Below are positions 37,125-46,693 of a stretch of 64,000 nucleotides of DNA, in pieces (the first letter of the stretch is position 1; each line of letters begins with the position of its first letter). Both the position numbers and the translations under genes were made by a program. Origin of the DNA: an uncultured Hyphomicrobiales bacterium. GTDB lineage: Bacteria; Pseudomonadota; Alphaproteobacteria; Rhizobiales; Xanthobacteraceae. The notes under the pieces are model-generated. The model had not been told where the DNA came from, did not search any database, and was given only the letters and a program-made list of their open reading frames with translations. The DNA is taken from positions 124,001 to 188,000 of the forward strand of contig CAIRGJ010000064.1 of assembly GCA_903878085.1 (NCBI GenBank). The letters are read 5' to 3'.

Positions 37125-37637
37125 TTAGAGGGCGTGTCCGCGTTTCTTCAGTTCGTCGCGCATTTTTCCGACGACCTCGTCGGAGAGTTTGTTGGCCCAT
37201 TCCTGCGCAAATTTAAGACTGAGGTCGGCGATCTGCGGCTGTTCGTTCAGCATCTTCTTGCCGGTCGGCGAGGTGTAGAAGGTCAACACTTCCTTGAGTT
37301 CCGGCTCGGTGAAGCGGCTGGCATATTGCCGGGCCATCTCGACATTCAGTTCATCAAGGCGGGGATTGAGATCGTTGCGCATCTTGGCGACGATTTCGTT
37401 GAGGTCTTTGCTCAAACCGGGGTTCTGCTGGAGAAACAGCAGTTTTGCCTGCTCGACCACGCCGGCGACCAAAGGATTGAACATCAGGGTCGCGCCGCTG
37501 ACGTTGACAAGCTCTTTCGCGGTCGCCATGGCCGCCGCCGAGGGTTGCTGAGCGAAAGTGGCGGAGCCCGGCAATGCAAACACAACCGCGAACGCGGCAA
37601 CGCGCGCGGCGCGGCAAGTAACGTGCATAATTCCCAT
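37125..37637 (-). CDS. DUF2059 secreted protein
   Basis: A 170-residue exported protein. The signal peptide ends ALPGSATFAQ. The mature domain is helical and matches DUF2059 by eye: ...EIVAKMRNDLNPRLDELNVEMARQYASRFTEPELKEVLTFY with TSPTGKKML. Function unknown, periplasmic. The ATG at 37637 has GGAG eight bases upstream. The longer frame, which reads into rpiA from the wrong frame, is rejected. It lies between rpiA (28-base gap) and gor (56-base gap). Confidence 0.85.
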   Translation of the reverse strand: MGIMHVTCRAARVAAFAVVFALPGSATFAQQPSAAAMATAKELVNVSGATLMFNPLVAGVVEQAKLLFLQQNPGLSKDLNEIVAKMRNDLNPRLDELNVEMARQYASRFTEPELKEVLTFYTSPTGKKMLNEQPQIADLSLKFAQEWANKLSDEVVGKMRDELKKRGHAL

Positions 37638-37665
37638 TATCGTAACTCCATTTGGCCCCAATTGT

Positions 37666-38364
37666 TCAGGGCCGCTCGATGATCTTGATGCCGTCCGGCC
37701 CGCCAATAATGGCCATCTGCGCAATGCCGACAAACAGGCCATGCTCCATGACCCCGGGGATACCCGAAAGCGCATGCGCCATCGCTTTCGGATCGTCAAT
37801 CCGCGCCAACGCCGCATCAATGATCCAGTGACCGCCATCCGTGACAAAAGGATGGCCATCCTTGCCCCGCCGCAACGAAAGCGGCCCGGGACGCTGAATG
37901 GCGGTAATGGCTTTCTCGATCGCCAAGCGGGTCGCGGTAAAACCGAACGGAGTAACCTCGACCGGAAGCGGGAACCGCCCGAGCGTGGCAACCAATTTGC
38001 TCGGGTCAGAGATCACAATCATCCGCGCGGATGCGCAGGCGACGATCTTTTCCCGCAACAGCGCGCCGCCGCCGCCCTTGATCAGGCTCAGGTTGGGATC
38101 GATTTCGTCCGCCCCATCGACCGTCAGGTCGAGCTCCGGCGTCTCGTCCAGCGTGGTCAGGGGAATGCCGTAGCGCTCGGCGTCAGCGCGCGTGGTTTCC
38201 GATGTCGGCACCGCAATAATATCGAGCCCGGCGCGCACGCGTTCCCCGACCAGTTCGACGAAGTGTTTGGCGGTGGAGCCGGTGCCGAGCCCGAGCCGCA
38301 TGCCGGGCCGCACAAATTCAACGGCACGCGCGGCGGCTACGCGTTTTTGGGCTTCGGCGTTCAT
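37666..38364 (-). CDS. rpiA: Ribose-5-phosphate isomerase A
   Basis: A 232-residue enzyme. Motifs are [66 protein letters not shown] and [10 protein letters not shown]; the catalytic Glu in ALLREKIV is present. It interconverts ribose-5-P and ribulose-5-P. ATG at 38364 is used; GTG two codons upstream is an alternative and no clear ribosome binding site decides. Divergent from gph across 149 bases. Confidence 0.94.
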   Translation of the reverse strand: MNAEAQKRVAAARAVEFVRPGMRLGLGTGSTAKHFVELVGERVRAGLDIIAVPTSETTRADAERYGIPLTTLDETPELDLTVDGADEIDPNLSLIKGGGGALLREKIVACASARMIVISDPSKLVATLGRFPLPVEVTPFGFTATRLAIEKAITAIQRPGPLSLRRGKDGHPFVTDGGHWIIDAALARIDDPKAMAHALSGIPGVMEHGLFVGIAQMAIIGGPDGIKIIERP

Positions 38365-38513
38365 CGTCACCGGCTGAATTTCAAGTGTGAATCAAGGGGT
38401 CTAGCCCCGCCTATCTAGCCCCGATCCCGGCTCCTGAATAGCCGAAAATCGGCCTATCAAGAGGCGGGGAATTTGCCCTTGCATCGGCAGCGAGCGGACG
38501 TTAGCGATCCAAT

Positions 38514-39188
38514 ATGCCCGCTCCCACCCTTGTTTTCGATCTCGACGGCACCCTGGTCGATACCGCGCCCGATCTCATCGAGACGCTCAACGTCGTCTTC
38601 GCGCGCGAGGGCTTGCCGCCTGTCGATTACGCCACCGCGCGCAACCTGATCGGCGGCGGCGCCAAAGCGATGATCGCGCGCGGGCTCGAGGCGGACGGCG
38701 CCGCTCTCGTGCCGGCCAAACTTGAACAGATGTTCGACGATTTCATTGTCTATTATTCGGCGCACATTGCCGATCGTTCGCAACCCTTCGCAGGACTGCT
38801 CGACGCGCTCGACGTGCTTGCCGCGCGCGGCTGCCAATTCGCGGTCTGCACCAACAAGCTCGAACAACTGTCGGTGCTGCTGCTTCAGAAACTCGATCTC
38901 GCCGGCCGCTTCAAAGCGATCTGCGGACAGGACACCTTCCGTATCCAAAAGCCCGATCCGGAAATTCTGCGCCGTACCATCGCCGCCGCCGGCGGTAGCC
39001 AGCAACGCGCGATCATGATCGGCGATTCCGCCACCGATATACGGACCGCGCAGGCGGCCGGAATTCCGGTGATTGCCGTCGATTTCGGCTATAGCGAGCG
39101 CCCGGTGGCCGAATTCAAGCCCGATCGGGTCATTAGCCATTACGCCGAGCTGCCCGCCGCGGTCGCCGCCTTTATTTCCGCACATTGA
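38514..39188 (+). CDS. gph: Phosphoglycolate phosphatase (HAD family)
   Basis: A 224-residue HAD hydrolase. Motif I is FDLDGTLVDTAPD, motif II is the AVCTNK segment, motif III is the Lys of QKPDPEIL, and motif IV is MIGDSATDIRTAQAAG. It detoxifies 2-phosphoglycolate. The length and DTAPDLIETLN opening match Gph in rhizobia. The exact substrate among HAD enzymes is inferred. Confidence 0.88.
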   Translation: MPAPTLVFDLDGTLVDTAPDLIETLNVVFAREGLPPVDYATARNLIGGGAKAMIARGLEADGAALVPAKLEQMFDDFIVYYSAHIADRSQPFAGLLDALDVLAARGCQFAVCTNKLEQLSVLLLQKLDLAGRFKAICGQDTFRIQKPDPEILRRTIAAAGGSQQRAIMIGDSATDIRTAQAAGIPVIAVDFGYSERPVAEFKPDRVISHYAELPAAVAAFISAH

Positions 39189-39331
39189 TGCGCGGTATGG
39201 ATGTGCACGAATGTTGTATGGTTAACGCGGTAAGGTTAATGGCGGGCACCGTGTTGCCTCCCAACGCCCGCATCCGTATTCTTATTCTTGCCATCGGTGC
39301 GTAGTCTGTGGCGCTCAAGTGGACGGTTAAA

Positions 39332-39859
39332 ATGATGTATCGAGTTTTAACGATCGTTAGCGGCGCCCTGGCCTTGGCAGCCTGTTCGTCATCGCCGGAC
39401 TGGCTGAACGTGGACGCCTTGAAGCCCTCCCCGATGTTGGACACCGTGCGTTTCGAATCCGAACCGCCGGGCGCCGAAGCCAAAGTAGCCAACGCACAAT
39501 CCTGCCGCACACCTTGCGCGCTCGCGCTTCCGGTCAATGCACCGATGACGGTCACCTTCACGCTGAACGGCTATCTGCCCGAGAGCGAAACCATCGAACC
39601 GATTTCGGTGACCGGCAGCCCGACACAATTCCGGCCCAACCCGGTGACGGTGGAACTGATGGTAGCGCCGCCGCAGCCGGCCAAAAAGGCGGTGCCTAAG
39701 CCTAAGAAGGCCACACCACGCCCGGCCGCCGCCAAGCCGGCGGCGAAGCCCGCCGCGCGGCCCAAGCCCGCAGCTGCAGCTCCCGCTTCCGGCGGTGCTG
39801 CCACGGCAGCGCCGGCGCAACAGCCCGCGCCCTGGCCGGCGAATCCGCCGGCGCGCTAA
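39332..39859 (+). CDS. PEGA-domain lipoprotein with Ala/Lys/Pro-rich tail
   Basis: A 175-residue protein. The lipobox is ALAACS, so it is probably a lipoprotein. A single PEGA-like domain follows (VRFESEPPGAEAKVANAQSC, RTPCALALP, TVTFTLNGYLPESETI). The last ~65 residues are Pro/Ala/Lys/Arg-rich repeats (PKKATPRPAAAKPAAKPAA), likely extended or peptidoglycan-crossing. ATG at 39332 starts directly at the signal; an upstream start adds eight residues. Function unknown. Confidence 0.75.
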   Translation: MMYRVLTIVSGALALAACSSSPDWLNVDALKPSPMLDTVRFESEPPGAEAKVANAQSCRTPCALALPVNAPMTVTFTLNGYLPESETIEPISVTGSPTQFRPNPVTVELMVAPPQPAKKAVPKPKKATPRPAAAKPAAKPAARPKPAAAAPASGGAATAAPAQQPAPWPANPPAR

Positions 39860-39994
39860 GTCTCAACGAATTGGCTTTCTTCTGACCGCGCCCGCGGCCG
39901 CCTTGACGCGCGCCGCGCGTGCGCTGGACGCTATGGCCAATATCGGCCACTATTCCTATACATAAGCGTAGGGCTGGCGGGCCCGCCTCCGGGG

Positions 39995-41053
39995 ATGGAA
40001 ATGGCATTGGCGAACGGCACATCCACCATCGAACTCGATCGCGCGGGCCCTGCTCCGCGCGCTTTGGTCGATCCGTTCCTGCGAACGATTAGCTATGTGC
40101 GCGTCTCGGTGACCGACCGCTGCGATTTCCGGTGCGTCTATTGCATGTCGGAACATATGTCGTTTTTGCCGAAGGCCGACGTGCTCAGCCTTGAGGAGCT
40201 CGACCGCCTGTGCAGCGCCTTCGTCGCCAAGGGCGTCACCAAACTGCGGCTGACCGGCGGCGAACCGCTGGTGCGCCGCGGTATCATGACCCTGGTGGCC
40301 TCGCTGTCGCGCCATCTCAAAACCGGCGCGCTTGAGGAACTCACCCTCACCACCAACGGCTCGCAACTGGATAAATACGCCGCCGAACTCAAAGGCCACG
40401 GCGTCGAGCGCATCAACGTATCGCTCGATACGTTGGACCCCGACAAGTTCCGCGCCATTACGCGCTGGGGCGATCTCGGCAAGGTCATGACCGGGATCGA
40501 CGCTGCGCAGGCCGCCGGCTTGAAGATCAAGATCAACGCGGTTGCACTCAAGGGCGTCAACGAAGACGAGATCGCGCGCCTGATGGAATGGGCACACGGC
40601 CGCGGCATGGACCTCACGGTGATCGAAGTCATGCCACTCGGAGACATCGAAGAATCGCGGCTCGACCAGTATTTGCCGCTATCGCTGGTGCGGTCCCGTC
40701 TGGCCGAGCGTTTCACGCTCGACGATATCGACTACCAGACCGGCGGCCCGGCACGTTACGTGCGCGTCAAGGAAACCGGCGGACGTCTCGGTTTCATTAC
40801 GCCGATGACCCATAACTTCTGCGAGTCGTGCAACCGGGTGCGCATCACCTGCACCGGCACGCTCTACATGTGCCTCGGGCAGAACGACGCCGCCGACTTG
40901 CGGTCGCCGCTGCGGGCGTCGGAAAGCGATGGCTTGATTCATGCCGCGATCGACGAGGCAATTTCCCGCAAGCCGAAAGGCCATGATTTCGTCATCGACC
41001 GCCGCCGCCAGCAGCCGGCGCTGTCGCGGCATATGAGCGTGACCGGCGGCTGA
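39995..41053 (+). CDS. moaA: GTP 3',8-cyclase MoaA (molybdenum cofactor synthesis)
   Basis: A 352-residue radical SAM enzyme. The N-terminal cluster is Cys43-x3-Cys47-x2-Cys50 in [11 protein letters not shown]; the C-terminal cluster is in [32 protein letters not shown] is the SAM-binding GGE motif. It ends in the conserved Gly-Gly. It makes the cyclic pterin precursor with MoaC. No other moa/moe gene is in the window. No Moco-type riboswitch was recognised upstream. A GGGGATGGA precedes the start. Confidence 0.96.
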   Translation: MEMALANGTSTIELDRAGPAPRALVDPFLRTISYVRVSVTDRCDFRCVYCMSEHMSFLPKADVLSLEELDRLCSAFVAKGVTKLRLTGGEPLVRRGIMTLVASLSRHLKTGALEELTLTTNGSQLDKYAAELKGHGVERINVSLDTLDPDKFRAITRWGDLGKVMTGIDAAQAAGLKIKINAVALKGVNEDEIARLMEWAHGRGMDLTVIEVMPLGDIEESRLDQYLPLSLVRSRLAERFTLDDIDYQTGGPARYVRVKETGGRLGFITPMTHNFCESCNRVRITCTGTLYMCLGQNDAADLRSPLRASESDGLIHAAIDEAISRKPKGHDFVIDRRRQQPALSRHMSVTGG

Positions 41054-41055
41054 TC

Positions 41056-41130
41056 GCGCATGATCCCGAAAAAGCCTACCCTCGGACTTGATCCGAGGGT
41101 GGGGTCCGGTTTTCGGATAAGATCATGTGC
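41056..41130. repeat. Interspersed palindromic repeat, copy 3 with embedded second hairpin
   Basis: Outer arms GCGCATGATC and GATCATGTGC as in copy 2, but the middle is expanded by an inner perfect nine-base inverted repeat ACCCTCGGA (41078-41086) / TCCGAGGGT (41092-41100) with the loop CTTGA. It starts two bases after the moaA stop and lies just before the stop of the convergent PilZ chemoreceptor, so it may act as a bidirectional terminator. Confidence 0.85.
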
Positions 41131-41142
41131 CAATTTTAGAGT

Positions 41143-42675
41143 TTAGGCCGCGCGCGGCTCTGCCGTCACCAGATCGCGCAACTCTTCCGGCCGCAGCCGG
41201 GACGGCATGAAACAAACACCCAGCATACCGTCGTTATTGCGCATGATCGTGCCGGCAATCGCTTTGATGCCTGGCAGCGTCAATCCAATCACATCGCCGG
41301 CACACAAATGACCAGGGCCGCCGATGCGCGCGCCGCCTTCGCTGATATCGTAAACCGTAACCGCTGCGGTCGCCCCGTTTTGATCCATGCGCGCGGTGAA
41401 CTGGACTTCGTAGCGCGGAAATTCGCGCAGGTCGGCCGTCACCGCCTTGCGCACAATCTCGGGGATGTCGCGGCACAATAACTGGGAGGTTTCCTGCATC
41501 GCGGCGGCCACCGCCGAGACGTCCTGTGCCGTTGCCCGCGAGCGCTCGACCATGCCGGCGATGTCTGCCATCCGGCCGGCAACATCCGACACTGCGGCGC
41601 CGGTTTCGTGAGTGCCGGCGGCGAAATTCTGGGTCGCGGCGCGCTGCTGTTCGACCGCCGCCGACACCGACTGGGTCACACCGGAAAGCTGATCGATCGC
41701 CTGGGCCACGCCGGTCAAAGATGCCACCACCTCGCGCGTGGTCGACTGAATCTCAGCGACTTTGGCGCCGATGCGTTCCGTCGATTGCCCGGTTTGCATC
41801 GCCAATGCCTTGACTTCGGAGGCCACCACCGAAAAGCCGCGGCCGGCCTCGCCTGCCCGCGCCGCCTCAATCGTGGCATTGAGCGCCAGCAGATTGGTCT
41901 GCGCGGCAATCCGGTCGATCTCGGAGACAATGTCGCCGATCTGATTGGCGGCTTTCGCGAGCGCATCGATGGTGGCGCGCGATGCATTGGCCCGCGAGAC
42001 AGCTTCGTGGCCAAGGCTGTTGCCGCGCGCGACCTGCTCGGAAATAGCGGCGATGGCCTGCATAAGCTGACCGGACAATTGCCCGGCGGCCTGGTTCATG
42101 GTGCGCGAATCCTCCGCCGCAATTGCGGTCTGTTCGAAAGCGGCCCGAACGGATTCGAGGGCCACCAGCATGTCATCGGCCTTGACTTGCAGCGCCGAAG
42201 CGCCGTCGACGATGGGCTGAATGCCGCCTTCGGTCGCGACCTCCACTTGATTTGCCAGATTAGACAGATTGAGACGGCGCGTGGCCTGCCAGGTCCGGTC
42301 GAGATCGTTGTGGACCAATTCGCGGCGCTGGCGCTCGCCTAGGACGTTGGCAAGCCGCTCGATGGTCGCCGTCAGACCGGCAAGTTCGCTTCGGCCCACT
42401 CGCGCCGCCGGCGCGGATGCAATCTCCGAATAAGCGATGGCGTCGAGGGCGTCGGTCGCTTCCCTCACCGGGCGGGCAATGCCGCGCGCAATCGCCAGCA
42501 CCATTGCCCCGATCGAAACGGCGACAGCGAGCGCCAGCATGACTTGCGCGTAGGCGGCGACGGTTTCGCCAAGAAGCGGGGCGAGAACCCCGGCTAAATA
42601 AGGGAGCACGAACGAGGCTGAAAGCGGCAGCAAGCTGGCCAGGATCAGGCGTTCGGCGATGGCGAACTGCCGCAT
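41143..42675 (-). CDS. Methyl-accepting chemotaxis protein with C-terminal PilZ domain
   Basis: A 510-residue receptor. Two N-terminal membrane helices (about 10-32 and 41-65) with almost no periplasmic loop between them are followed by a HAMP-like region. The MCP signalling domain has the hairpin tip [20 protein letters not shown]. From about 412 to the end lies a PilZ domain with R417-x3-R421 (REFPR) and DISEGGARI at 443, the c-di-GMP-binding motifs. It could couple a cytoplasmic or membrane signal and c-di-GMP to chemotaxis. Convergent with moaA and divergent from dctQ. Confidence 0.92.
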   Translation of the reverse strand: MRQFAIAERLILASLLPLSASFVLPYLAGVLAPLLGETVAAYAQVMLALAVAVSIGAMVLAIARGIARPVREATDALDAIAYSEIASAPAARVGRSELAGLTATIERLANVLGERQRRELVHNDLDRTWQATRRLNLSNLANQVEVATEGGIQPIVDGASALQVKADDMLVALESVRAAFEQTAIAAEDSRTMNQAAGQLSGQLMQAIAAISEQVARGNSLGHEAVSRANASRATIDALAKAANQIGDIVSEIDRIAAQTNLLALNATIEAARAGEAGRGFSVVASEVKALAMQTGQSTERIGAKVAEIQSTTREVVASLTGVAQAIDQLSGVTQSVSAAVEQQRAATQNFAAGTHETGAAVSDVAGRMADIAGMVERSRATAQDVSAVAAAMQETSQLLCRDIPEIVRKAVTADLREFPRYEVQFTARMDQNGATAAVTVYDISEGGARIGGPGHLCAGDVIGLTLPGIKAIAGTIMRNNDGMLGVCFMPSRLRPEELRDLVTAEPRAA

Positions 42676-43006
42676 ACGTCACCGTTTGGTCCGCGCAGTG
42701 ATCCGGCCGATTGCAGGAAATGCGCCGCTAGGCCGGTCGGGCGGGCCCGATTGTTGTAGCCCTGCCCGGTTAACCGCAGGTTGCGGGTTCCTTAACCATA
42801 AGTTTCGCCCCCCGGCGCGCGGCAGCCCCCATCGCAGCCACACGCCATCCGCGACTTTCGTCTGATATTAACTTCACCCATTGACGGCTTGGGCCGCCTT
42901 CGGATTAAGGTGGCGGGCTTGGTCTAACGGCCAAGTCGTGGGGCATAAAGTAAGAATAAAAAGCCGGTCGGCGGGTGCGCCAAGGCCGGACTTTGGGGAG
43001 GTGCAA
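42676..43006. other. Intergenic region between divergent chemoreceptor and TRAP permease genes
   Basis: About 330 bases with no convincing gene. It should contain promoters for both sides. Frames that overlap it lack ribosome binding sites and protein-like composition. GGGGAG at 42995-43000 is the ribosome binding site for dctQ. Confidence 0.4.
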
Positions 43007-43609
43007 GTGGGCGCTCTCGACGCAGGACTAAAGGCATTGCTGCCGATTTCACGTGGCATCGACGCGATGACCACCTGGATCGGCAAACGCATCGCCTGGC
43101 TGATCCTCGCCGCCGTCTTGGTCTCGGCAGCGAACGCTTCGGTCCGCAAGATATTCGACACCTCATCCAATTCGTGGCTGGAATTGCAGTGGATCCTGTT
43201 CGGGATCGTGTTTCTGCTATGCTCACCCTGGACGCTGCTCGCCAACGAGCACATCCGCATCGACATCGTAAACAACCTGATGCCGAAACGCGTTCGCGAC
43301 ACGATTGACGTTGTCGGGCACACTATTTTTCTGATGCCGCTGACCATCGTCATGATCGTCACCGGCATTCCGTTTTTCTATCGCTCGTTCGCGATCAACG
43401 AACAATCGGGCAACGCCGGCGGCCTGCCGCAATGGCCGGCCAAGTCCCTGGTCTTGGTCGGATTTACACTCCTGCTCATTCAAGCCATTTCGGAGTTGAT
43501 CAAGCGCCTCGCGGTGATGCGCGACCTCATCCCGGATCCGCACGCAGCCCAAGTGAACGCCCTTGAGGCCGAGGTCGAGCACATTGTCGAAGCCATTGAG
43601 AAGCGCTGA
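43007..43609 (+). CDS. dctQ: TRAP transporter small permease DctQ
   Basis: A 200-residue four-helix membrane protein. Helices include RIAWLILAAVLVSAANASV, WILFGIVFLLCSPWTLLA (followed by NEHIRIDIV, a conserved DctQ segment), TIFLMPLTIVMIVTGIPFF and LVLVGFTLLLIQAISELI. It works with DctM. GTG at 43007, six bases after GGGGAG, is preferred over earlier in-frame starts because the sequence before it looks like leader. dctM starts 28 bases downstream. Confidence 0.9.
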   Translation: MGALDAGLKALLPISRGIDAMTTWIGKRIAWLILAAVLVSAANASVRKIFDTSSNSWLELQWILFGIVFLLCSPWTLLANEHIRIDIVNNLMPKRVRDTIDVVGHTIFLMPLTIVMIVTGIPFFYRSFAINEQSGNAGGLPQWPAKSLVLVGFTLLLIQAISELIKRLAVMRDLIPDPHAAQVNALEAEVEHIVEAIEKR

Positions 43610-43637
43610 GCGCTCATAGCGGTATCCGGAGTATTTC

Positions 43638-45296
43638 ATGGAAGTTTTTCTGATCCACAACATGGCGCCGATTATGTTCGGCTCCCTGGTGATCTTTCTT
43701 CTGCTGGGATATCCGGCAGCTTTCTCGCTCGGCGCGGTCGGCCTTCTCTTCGCGCTGATCGGCATCGAGTTCGGCCTGTTCGTTCCTGACTTTCTGCAAG
43801 CGCTGCCCGAGCGCGTTTACGGCGTGATGAACAACGACACGCTGCTCGCGATTCCGTTCTTCACCTTCATGGGGCTGGTGCTGGAACGATCCGGCATGGC
43901 CGAGGACCTGCTCGACACCATCGGGCAATTATTCGGCACCGTCCGCGGCGGCCTCGCTTATGCGGTGGTCTTTGTCGGCGCCTTGCTGGCCGCCACCACC
44001 GGCGTGGTTGCGGCCTCGGTGATCTCGATGGGCCTGATCTCGCTGCCGATCATGCTGCGCTATGGCTACGATCGCCGCGTGGCCTCGGGCGTCATCGCCG
44101 CCTCCGGCACGCTGGCGCAGATCATTCCGCCTTCGCTGGTGTTGATCGTGATGGCCGACCAACTCGGCAAATCGGTCGGCGACATGTACGAAGGCGCCTT
44201 CATTCCCGGCATTGCGCTGGCCGGCATGTATGCGTTTTACATTTTTCTGGTCACGCTATTTTTCCCGAAGGCGGTGCCTGGACTCCCAGTGGACGCGGTC
44301 GGTTTCCGCGAGCCGAGCGGCAGCCGCGGCCTGATCTCGCTCGCCGTATTGGCAGTCGCCAGCGGCGTGTTCGGCTGGTTCATGATGCGGAATTCGACCA
44401 CCCACGGCGCTGATTTCGTCGTGCTCACGATGTTCTTCGGCATGATGTTCGCATTCGGCATCACCATCGTGAACTGGCTGGTCGCCCGCTTCACCGGCTT
44501 CCGCTTCCTCTCGCATATGGCGCAGCAGACCACTTTCGTGATGGTGCCGCCGCTGTTCCTGATCTTCCTGGTGCTTGGCACCATCTTCATCGGCATTGCG
44601 ACGCCGACCGAAGGCGGCGCCATGGGCGCGACCGGCGCGCTTATTCTTGGCGGCCTCAAGCGGCGGCTGACCTGGGACCTGATCCGGCAGGCGGTCGAAT
44701 CCACCGCCAAGCTGTCCGCTTTCGTGGTTTTCATCCTGCTCGGCGCCCGCGTGTTTTCGCTGACGTTCTACGGCGTCAGCGGCCATATCTGGGTCGAAAA
44801 CCTGCTGACGTCGCTGCCTGGCGGCCAATTCGGCTTCCTGATTTTCGTCAACGCCTTCGTGTTCGTGCTGGCCTTCTTCCTCGACTTCTTCGAACTGGCC
44901 TTTATCGTCATCCCCCTGCTCGGCCCCGCGGCCGAGCATCTCGGCATCGACCTGATCTGGTTCGGCGTCATTCTCGGCGTCAATATGCAGACGTCGTTCA
45001 TGCACCCGCCTTTCGGTTTCGCGCTGTTCTATCTGCGCTCCGTGGCGCCGCGCGAGCCGTTCCTCGATCGGGTGACCGGCAAGCGCACCGAAGGCGTGAC
45101 CACCGGGCAGATCTATTGGGGCGCGGTGCCGTTCGTCGTGATCCAGGTCATCATGGTGCTGCTGGTGATTACGTTCCCAGGCATGGTGATGCACTACAAG
45201 CGCGGCCTATCGACCGTCGACCCCAACACCATCAAGATCGAGATTCCGCAGCAGCTTGATCTGCCGCCGCTCGATTTCAGCTCGCCGTCGAAATAA
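43638..45296 (+). CDS. dctM: TRAP transporter large permease DctM
   Basis: A 552-residue membrane protein of the DctM/SiaM family with about 14 helices. Conserved segments include PFFTFMGLVLERSGMAEDLL, AATTGVVAASVISMGLISLP and SGTLAQIIPPSLVLIVMADQ. It is longer than the usual ~430 residues because of an insertion near residues 210-270; long DctM versions are known for alpha-keto acid/TakP-type systems. It provides sodium-coupled uptake with a periplasmic DctP. Three dctP genes face it from the opposite strand. Confidence 0.92.
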   Translation: MEVFLIHNMAPIMFGSLVIFLLLGYPAAFSLGAVGLLFALIGIEFGLFVPDFLQALPERVYGVMNNDTLLAIPFFTFMGLVLERSGMAEDLLDTIGQLFGTVRGGLAYAVVFVGALLAATTGVVAASVISMGLISLPIMLRYGYDRRVASGVIAASGTLAQIIPPSLVLIVMADQLGKSVGDMYEGAFIPGIALAGMYAFYIFLVTLFFPKAVPGLPVDAVGFREPSGSRGLISLAVLAVASGVFGWFMMRNSTTHGADFVVLTMFFGMMFAFGITIVNWLVARFTGFRFLSHMAQQTTFVMVPPLFLIFLVLGTIFIGIATPTEGGAMGATGALILGGLKRRLTWDLIRQAVESTAKLSAFVVFILLGARVFSLTFYGVSGHIWVENLLTSLPGGQFGFLIFVNAFVFVLAFFLDFFELAFIVIPLLGPAAEHLGIDLIWFGVILGVNMQTSFMHPPFGFALFYLRSVAPREPFLDRVTGKRTEGVTTGQIYWGAVPFVVIQVIMVLLVITFPGMVMHYKRGLSTVDPNTIKIEIPQQLDLPPLDFSSPSK

Positions 45297-45302
45297 TCGC
45301 GC

Positions 45303-45334
45303 AAAAAAATAACCCCGGAGCTTTCGCTCCGGGG
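45303..45334 (-). terminator. Rho-independent terminator of dctP1
   Basis: On the minus strand CCCCGGAG-CTTTCG-type hairpin (perfect eight-base stem, 45313-45320 with 45327-45334) is followed by TTATTTTTTT. It lies 28 bases after the dctP1 stop. On the plus strand no T-run follows, so it belongs to dctP1 rather than dctM. Confidence 0.85.
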
Positions 45335-45361
45335 GGTGCGTTTCGCGGCCGCCGACGGCGA

Positions 45362-46447
45362 TCAGCCCCGCATGGTGCGGATCATGAACTGGTCGTAGGT
45401 GTTTTCTGCCACCTGGAACCACTGATAGCCGTTCTTGGTGAAGGCCATCATCGAATCGTTGATCTTCTTGAAAGCGGCATTTTCTTTCGAAATCTCAGCA
45501 TGCAAATCCATCGCCGCCTTGTAAGAGGCGTCCATGATCGCCGGTGAGAACACGTGGAGTTTGGCGCCGCCGGCCAGCAGCCGGCGTAGCGCTTGCGGAT
45601 TGAGCGCGTCGTATTTGGCCATGCACCACGTATTGGCGTAATGGCCGGCCTGCTCGAGCACCGCCTGGTAGTGTTTCGGCAGCGCGTTCCACTTGTCGAG
45701 ATTGATGAAGGCGAACAGCATCGAGCCGCCTTCCCACCAGCCCGGCGCGTAATAATGCGGCGCGACTTTGTAGAAGCCGAGCTTTTCGTCGTCATAGGGC
45801 CCGACCCATTCGGCGGCGTCGATGGTGCCTTTTTCAAGCGCCGGATAGATGTCGCCGGCCGCGATCTGCTGCGGAACACCGCCGAGCTTCTGCAACACGC
45901 GGCCCGGGAAGCCGCCGATGCGCATCTTGACGCCCTTGAGATCGTCGACGGTGTTGATCTCTTTGCGGAACCAGCCACCCATCTGGCAGCCGGTCTGGCC
46001 TGCAAGCAAACCTTTGCAATTGTAACCCTTGTAGAACTCGTTGAGTACTTCCTCGCCGCCGCCCTGGGTCCACCAGCCCTGGTTCAGCCGCGCGTTCGGC
46101 CCGAAGGCGACCGACGTGCCGAAGGCGAAGGTCGGGTCCTTGCCGAAGTAGTAGTACGACGCGGTATGGCCGCATTCGACGGTGCCGTTTTGCACGGCAT
46201 CGAGGACCTGCAAGCCCGGCACGATTTCGCCGGCCGCGAAGACTTGAATCTGGAATTTGCCGTCGGTGGCGTCGCTCACGGCCTTGGCCATGATTTCGGC
46301 GGCCCCGTACAGCGTGTCGAGCGACTTCGGCCAACTGCAGGTCATGCGCCACTTGATCGCCGGCGCCGTTTGCGCGATTGCCGGTGCAGCGACCACGCTG
46401 GCAGCCGCACCAAGACCGGCGGCCGTGAGAAATTGACGACGTTTCAT
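45362..46447 (-). CDS. dctP: TRAP transporter substrate-binding protein, TakP-like (copy 1)
   Basis: A 361-residue periplasmic binding protein. MKRRQFLTAAG is a Tat-type twin-arginine signal ending PAIAQ. The mature part has WRMTCSWPKSLDTLYGA, FAAGEIVPGLQVLDAVQNGTVE, and AAEWVGPYDDEKLGFYKV, which match the TakP alpha-keto acid receptor of Rhodobacter. It should deliver a small organic acid to a DctQM permease. It is the most divergent of the three copies (Trp-rich GWWTQGGGEEVLNE). The ATG at 46447 begins the signal peptide. Confidence 0.9.
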   Translation of the reverse strand: MKRRQFLTAAGLGAAASVVAAPAIAQTAPAIKWRMTCSWPKSLDTLYGAAEIMAKAVSDATDGKFQIQVFAAGEIVPGLQVLDAVQNGTVECGHTASYYYFGKDPTFAFGTSVAFGPNARLNQGWWTQGGGEEVLNEFYKGYNCKGLLAGQTGCQMGGWFRKEINTVDDLKGVKMRIGGFPGRVLQKLGGVPQQIAAGDIYPALEKGTIDAAEWVGPYDDEKLGFYKVAPHYYAPGWWEGGSMLFAFINLDKWNALPKHYQAVLEQAGHYANTWCMAKYDALNPQALRRLLAGGAKLHVFSPAIMDASYKAAMDLHAEISKENAAFKKINDSMMAFTKNGYQWFQVAENTYDQFMIRTMRG

Positions 46448-46628
46448 TCTGTAACCTCCCTCTGGTTTTTTTCGCGGCGGATGTGTTTCCGCCTGCACGG
46501 GTGAGCCCGTTTTCACCCCTCTTTTGGGGGCATGGCTTAGACCATGACGGAGCGCACACCTTAAATCCAGTCTGCACCGCTGCGACCAAAGTTGTAAGTG
46601 GGGCACAGGCGGCCAGCCGAATGACTTC

Positions 46629-46653
46629 GGGGCCGGCTTTGCAAGCCGACCCC
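46629..46653 (-). terminator. Possible terminator hairpin after dctP2
   Basis: A stem of GGGGCCGGCTT against AAGCCGACCCC with one mismatch and a TGC loop, 41 bases after the dctP2 stop. No clear T-run follows on the minus strand, so termination is uncertain. Confidence 0.4.
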
Positions 46654-46693
46654 GATTCTTTCCCGATTCTTGCACTGCGATATGTTGCGTCCG

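Noticed and set aside
37638..37991. N-terminal extension of the DUF2059 gene
   Set aside because: It runs through rpiA in another frame with a Ser/Arg-rich shadow composition; the signal peptide and ribosome binding site support the ATG at 37637.
39860..39994. Molybdenum cofactor riboswitch before moaA
   Set aside because: The leader is only ~135 bases and lacks the expected multi-stem motif; only a short GGCC-type symmetry is present.
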